Source: Straminergon stramineum (lineage: Eukaryota > Streptophyta > Bryopsida > Hypnales > Calliergonaceae). From it: a stretch of 64,000 nucleotides of DNA. The notes beneath the pieces were generated by a model. It saw only the letters and a list, made by a program, of their open reading frames with translations, was not told the DNA's origin and searched no databases. The position numbers were made by a program, and so were the translations under genes. Location: assembly GCA_963920665.1 (NCBI GenBank), contig OY987264.1:20254906-20318905 (forward strand), read 5' to 3'. Below are positions 59,141-64,000 of this stretch, piece by piece (the first letter of the stretch is position 1; each line of letters begins with the position of its first letter).

Positions 59141-60694
59141 CAGTGACGCCGTCCTGAAATCTACCAATTTTACTGCACAGAACCCCCCCTCAACAGAACC
59201 CCAAATCTACGATTTCCGTCGAGACCCCTGGCATTGAAATCTTCGCCCAAGAGTCTGTTGCTTCCCCGCAAATCTGAAAGCCTAGCCGCCGCCTATATGA
59301 CATTCCCGCGGTTGCTCCCCCAAATTTGTTGTCCATTTTCCCTCGTCATCACTCTCAAATTTTCCAGGACCATCCACAATTTCACCAATTCCAACATCTC
59401 CCAGACCCAAGAATTTTTCTCCACAAAACCATCCGGACTGTTCGCCTCTTTGATTTTGCTATCAACTCTGTGTCGACTGCCTGAGTTGCAAAGGAAATCA
59501 GAGCTCTGCCCATCCGATTCGTCTTCCTATTCACCGCGAGAGTACATTTCTGTAGTTTCCTCAATTAACCATCTCGCTTCCCAGCTTCTAAGTGAAAATT
59601 TGCCGAGCTTGATCGGCGAAATCGATTTTAGGTCACCGCTCCATTTGTTGTGAATGTTGACATGTGGTTGCGCGGATTTGAATTAGGTAGAGACATTGAG
59701 CTCCTGTTGTTCGATGCGATGATTCGTGATGAGTAATGGACTAATGTCTGGTGAGATTGAAGGTTTTCGGGATTGGAGAATCGGTGCCCTAATTCTACTC
59801 TGTTTTCCGACAATTGTCTGTGTTCAGCGAATTTTGTTGGAGGGAATTCAATGCTGAACTTCGGTGCTATTTCCTAGAATTAGAATCTCTATTCTATAAC
59901 TTTCGTATTCCATTGTTCGTCTTTCTTCAGATTCGGGGTTACCGATTTTTTTTTAAACTGGAAGGCTGAACGACTTGCGACGCATCCCTAGATTCTGTGT
60001 CTGCGCTATTTTTTAAGTCTGGGAGGCTTAAATATTGAATCGTTATTAGTTTCGTTGATAATTTTATTCTTAGAGTGCGTTTAAATTATTTCAGATCCCG
60101 AAGTGAATCTTTCTCGTTGATTGAGTGTGGAAAATTGCCCTAATAGTTTTCCGTTTGCATGAGAGCTGATTGGATTTCGTATCTCGATCCGGACATTGGC
60201 GTAACTTGTTACTTTAAACTGGAAGAGGTTTTAGATTCTTCACGATCTTGCGGCGTTTATGAACAGTGAGCTTGTAAGGGAGAATATCAGGTCCTCTGGC
60301 TTCTAAAGATCGTTCCTTTAGCTTCTGAAGATCGTTTGGGGAAGACATTGACGAAACATGAATGCACGATTTGTCACCAGCAAGCTTCAGATTTAGGGCT
60401 TCTGTAATTGCATTCCTAGACTGGGGTTTGGGTGGGGACCAACCTTGACAGAAACCCCCTTGAACAACAGGGTTATGGCCTTTGAGCTCCATCACCATTT
60501 CTGATGCATTACTGCCATTGGGGATTGTGAACTCTGCGTTTTCTCAAATGATGACTACCGAGAGGATTTGAAGATGTTCTAGGGTTTGTGAAGTTGGACA
60601 GGCGTAGTCGGTATTCCTTTTTCAACTACAAACTGGAGAGTTCTACTGTACCTGTGGATGAGCAAGCCCAGGCTGCCGCCGCGGCACGGCAACC
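59141..60694 (+). promoter_or_regulatory. Upstream region and probable 5' leader of SGF11
   Basis: Composition changes from AT-rich to gene-like at about 59150. A frame of 139 codons at 59234-59653 is Ser/Leu/Pro-rich with no domain, and a minus-strand frame at 60498-60214 is likewise unrecognised. The simplest reading is a long SGF11 promoter plus 5' UTR, perhaps with a leader intron; a separate small gene at 59234 cannot be excluded. Confidence 0.35.
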
Positions 60695-62852
60695 ATGGTG
60701 GTTGCTGCGAGCTCGAAGGTTTCAGCTCAGGTAAGTGAATTGTGTAGAGGAAGTCTTTTGATCTTTCATCATACATAAGGTCTGGACCGTTAGTCATGAG
60801 CCTCATGAGTTTGATACATAGACAACACAAAGACTATTTACTTCCTTTTTCTTGGGAGCTTTGATGGGAGCTTGTGATATTTTGATTGCAATATTGAAAT
60901 GTTGTGGAATTTCTGCTCGCCTTGCAGAATGTTTTTGCGGACTTGCTGGACTCTCTCATCTTAGACGTGGCGTCTGAAGCGCATCGAGCTGCCCGCCTAG
61001 GGTTTGACTACCGGTTGCGCAATGAGGAGGAAGAGGAAGCTCGCTCTTGCGCCAGTGCACGAAATACTTTGGGCGACGTCGACTCGGCGACCTCAGAGAA
61101 TACGGGCAAGTACACCGTGGATGTGTTCGAACAGACGCATCCCTCTATTGCTCAGGAGATGTTTGACTGTATGAATTGCGGGCGACCTATCGTCGCTGGG
61201 CGGTTTGCTCCGCATCTGGAAAAATGCATGGGAAAGGTGAGTATGTTTTCCTTTTTTTCTTTTTCGACGGCAGTTATCTTTTGGGTTACACTTTAGTCTT
61301 ACCGCTTGGGGTCCCAACTTTTGTACTGTAACAGTGTTTGAGTATGTGAGAAGTGTGCTATTGACTATGAGTGGGAATTGTGCAGGATTTTCTAGAATGT
61401 CAGGTTAGAGAATGTCAGAATAAAGAGGTTTCAGGGTAAATACTACAAGAAGAGAATTCGGTATATATAGTGAACATCCTAGGGTATAACGTGCAGTGGA
61501 TTCCAAGAATCTACTAGTATGTGAGTAGTGCTGATGCAAGACTATGTGAGCCAAGAAGTTCACGGTGTAAAGAAAAACTAGACATTGATACCTATGACCG
61601 TGGATAATAATTATTCATAATCGAATGCGTTGTATGTATTTGGGCTGCATTTTGTGTATCTGAAACACATACTATGGATTCGGACTAGATGAGAGTGCCT
61701 AACATTTTTAATGTGTTTAGCATTTGTGTGTTTCGCCATGGGATTTCCAATGCTACAGCGCATCTTCCTTTCTATTGAACGTGACCTTGGGGTGTTCGTA
61801 TCATTAACATTATCATCGGCTGTTTGATTGCAGGGTCGTAAAGCAAGGCTCAAGCCAAACTCAGGTGCGAGTGCCACTCAGCCACGGCGAGGCCGTGCAG
61901 CTGTACCAGCTTCCAGAACCACAAACAATGACGTCGCTGTAAGCCACAACCGGCCATCCAGTAGACCAGCCGTTCGCTCTGGTCCTCAAGAATCTCAACG
62001 TAGCGCTCTGGAAGTGAATGGGACTTCGGCAACACCAGCAGGGTCTCCTGAGGCTGACAAAGTACTTCTTGTTCCATTCCATTCTTACCTTGCTTTAGTT
62101 GAGAGCGCAAACCATGGAAAGACACAGTCTCACTAATGTCGTCCTTGAAGATATTCTAGAAAATCCAATGCTGAGACTTCTAAACCTCATCCAAAGTACA
62201 TCGGTTTCCGCCCTCTTCTTTGCCCTGCTTTAGTTGGGAGTTGAAGCTGAGACTTCTAAACCACAGTCTCATTAATGTCGTCATTGAATATGTTCTGGAA
62301 ATGCAAGCTGAGACCTGTAACCCACATCCACCATCTTCATATCAGGATGCGAATTGAAGGTTTTTTAGTTGTGGTTTACGTGCATTGACATGGATGTTAT
62401 GATCTCTGATTGTTGTTACCAACCGACAGGAGGGTGTTCCTGGGCCATCTCATCTTGGGAAAGCAAGAACTAAGAAAACCTCGCTCAAAGTGCTGCGGGT
62501 GAACCCCGTAGAGCCAATCCCATTTGGTGGAGTAGTGGGCAGAGGAGGATCAGCACCTGATACCACAACGTTGGGATCACTTTCTGGGATGGTATCTGGA
62601 ATGGTAGTCCCTGTGGCGGTGGAGACGGAAGCCAACCACAAGCCGACAGGTGGATCTGCTCGGACAGGCACCATCAAGGGACGCAAGGTGGGCGAGAAGA
62701 AGCGGAAGATTGGGCAAGTGATGGCGGGGTCTGCCAGCGTTAGCAACGGCGGTAGTGAAAATGGAGAGTTGGATGCCAGGTCCAGGCCTGTGGACGTCAG
62801 GGTTGAAAACTCGGATGCCTCGGTGCACTTCTCCAGCCCTTCTTGGGGTTGA
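60695..62852 (+). CDS. SGF11: SAGA-associated factor 11 (deubiquitinase-module subunit)
   Basis: Subunit of the SAGA histone H2B deubiquitinase module, bridging the ubiquitin protease (UBP22 in Arabidopsis) and nucleosomes in the nucleus. Four exons: 60695-60730, 60928-61236, 61834-62061 and 62430-62852, all phase 0, 331 aa. An N-terminal helix ADLLDSLILDVASEAHRAAR (residues 16-35) is the module-binding helix. The SGF11-type zinc finger C93-x2-C96-x11-H108-x3-C112 lies in CMNCGRPIVAGRFAPHLEKC, followed by the basic GRKAR nucleosome-contacting patch right after the exon 2-3 junction. The C-terminal 215 residues are low-complexity, basic and Gly/Ser-rich, much longer than in Arabidopsis (whole protein about 180 aa). 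The start is a short first exon beginning MVVAASSKVSAQ. Confidence 0.92.
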
Positions 62853-63681
62853 TTGAAGTTTGCAGATCATATTGTTTGCTGATTGTTTTCCAGTGAGCAC
62901 TGGCCCACGCGAGTTGTTGATGTCGGAATCAGATGCAGGAAGCTCTGTTGGAGTTGCTGGTTGGTTACCTTTGAGAGAAATCAGCTGGATGGCGCTTTGG
63001 TGGAGTTCCTGGTTTGCATGACCTTGTTTTGGTCAGCGAAAGGGGCTCCCTGATGCAGGAATGGCAACAAAAAGAGTCCCTGATTTCTGGCATCAAGAGA
63101 GTTCTGGTCTTTGGGGATGATAGAAATCATCAACAGATACCTACCGCGAGTTGGTTACGTTGGACAACCTATTCTCCTAGACGAAGCATACACACGAGAG
63201 TTTTACAGAGATACGATTTCTGACGGGTTACTCACATGCCAAAGGCTGGGGTGTCCTCCAGGGTGCCTGCCACCTTATTGATAAGCAATTTTGAATATTT
63301 TGCTTTGTCCTTGAGTGGCATTTGCTTCAATTTTGCTTGCTGTGTGAAACAGGTTTCTTGTTGGTGTGCTCGTGATCTCTCTCTATCAGACTTTCTAACT
63401 TACTTGCCTTTACGCTTAGTTCATCGTTATCATCTCCGAGTAATCGGAGATTCCGTGTTCGAAAAGCCTACTGCTGCGTTAAAGATTCAACATTCCACTG
63501 CATCTACATACGTCTCTGTTTGGACCTCGTCCACATTTCCCTCATTTATTTCTTTGATTTAATTCTTCGTCAAATGGCCAGACCTGTTCCCAACCCAATG
63601 CTACTATCCCATCCAGACTTGGGATCCGGGTTAGCATTTAAGGTATATGCTCCTAATTACTATTGAGCATAGTCACTATTC
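62853..63681 (+). other. 3' flank of SGF11
   Basis: Gene-like composition with no recognisable coding frame. The frames at 63014-63223 and 63236-63562 lack domains and splice context. Likely 3' UTR followed by intergenic DNA. Confidence 0.35.
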
Positions 63682-63912
63682 TTTACCCTTGAAAGGCCCT
63701 TGGGGTCCCTCTATATGACCTGTATTTAGCTTTATAACTCCTCAATTATGGTTTAATAGATGAGTTTTCGTACATTTTTATTTATGTACTATCATGATCA
63801 TTAATTTGTTTTGGATTGGAAAGTATTTGGTCAATGTTTTCTTGATCAAATACCACCAAATACATAATATACTATATGGCTACAAAGGGCTTTTAGGCCC
63901 TTTTAGGCTTAA
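63682..63912. mobile_element. TTAA-type element D' (uninterrupted copy of D)
   Basis: Left end TTTACCCTTGAAAGGCCC and right end GGGCCTTTTAGGCTTAA resemble the ends of D. The interior matches D throughout (GTATTTAGCTTTATAACTC, GATCATTAATTTG, AAGTATTTGGTCAATG, GATCAAATACCACCAAATAC). The outer TTAA on the left has decayed to TTTA. Length 231 bp. Confidence 0.75.
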
Positions 63913-64000
63913 ACATAAATTATTTTTTCTTGGATCTTATTGGCAAATTATATGGACATTGTATGAAGATATGAATTATGAATTTTCAAAATGTTGTCTC

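Noticed and set aside
59234..59653. 139-codon frame upstream of SGF11
   Set aside because: No recognisable domain; position and composition fit a long 5' leader better. Kept only as part of the upstream region.
60214..60498. 94-codon minus-strand frame
   Set aside because: Sits in the SGF11 upstream region, no domain, no supporting exons.
1..64000. tRNA, rRNA, CRISPR, bacterial operon or viral features
   Set aside because: None were seen. Spliced genes and plant-specific products mark this as nuclear plant DNA.

Overview
The window is nuclear DNA of a land plant. Five genes with GT-AG introns lie in AT-rich, repeat-filled DNA, and two of them are plant genes that can be named: the chloroplast-division dynamin DRP5B/ARC5 and the SAGA deubiquitinase-module subunit SGF11. 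The short introns, the presence of ARC5 and the non-angiosperm look of the proteins suggest a seed-free plant (bryophyte or lycophyte). That placement is inference only; no marker in the window settles it.

Layout. 1-12.3 kb is mostly AT-rich intergenic DNA with short TTAA-bounded transposon-like elements, inverted repeats and a dispersed repeat (here R1). 12.3-14.2 kb (minus) is a four-exon gene for a small acidic/basic C2H2 zinc-finger protein. 16.8-17.2 kb holds an unassigned ORF. 17.7-22.3 kb (plus) is a 14-exon gene for a protein with two retropepsin-like aspartic protease lobes. 22.3-35.5 kb is gene-poor and filled with decayed mobile DNA, including a three-level nested insertion at 34.45-35.46 kb. 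35.7-41.9 kb (plus) is a single-pass membrane receptor-like kinase that has lost key catalytic residues. 42.8-50.9 kb (minus) is DRP5B/ARC5 in 18 exons, including one GC-AG intron. A solo LTR with a perfect 5-bp target duplication lies upstream of it. 53.4-59 kb is another repeat island with three CACTA-type foldback MITEs, one of them inserted in R1. 60.7-62.9 kb (plus) is SGF11. The last kilobase carries a further TTAA element, which also serves as the empty-site reference for the nested insertion.

The genes do not form a functional cluster; they are ordinary, separately transcribed plant genes. The kinase and DRP5B converge tail to tail, with about 870 bp between stop codons. The most distinctive signal is the mobile DNA: a family of short elements bounded by TTAA whose ends read CCCCTAAAGGACC or variants. 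This is the arrangement of piggyBac-type termini, a superfamily I regard as unusual in land plants. Insertions into known repeats and into each other allow target-site duplications to be read directly.

Exon boundaries were derived by hand from reading frame, splice consensus and, for DRP5B and SGF11, remembered family sequence. Most phases close exactly. Ambiguous ones are stated in the entries.
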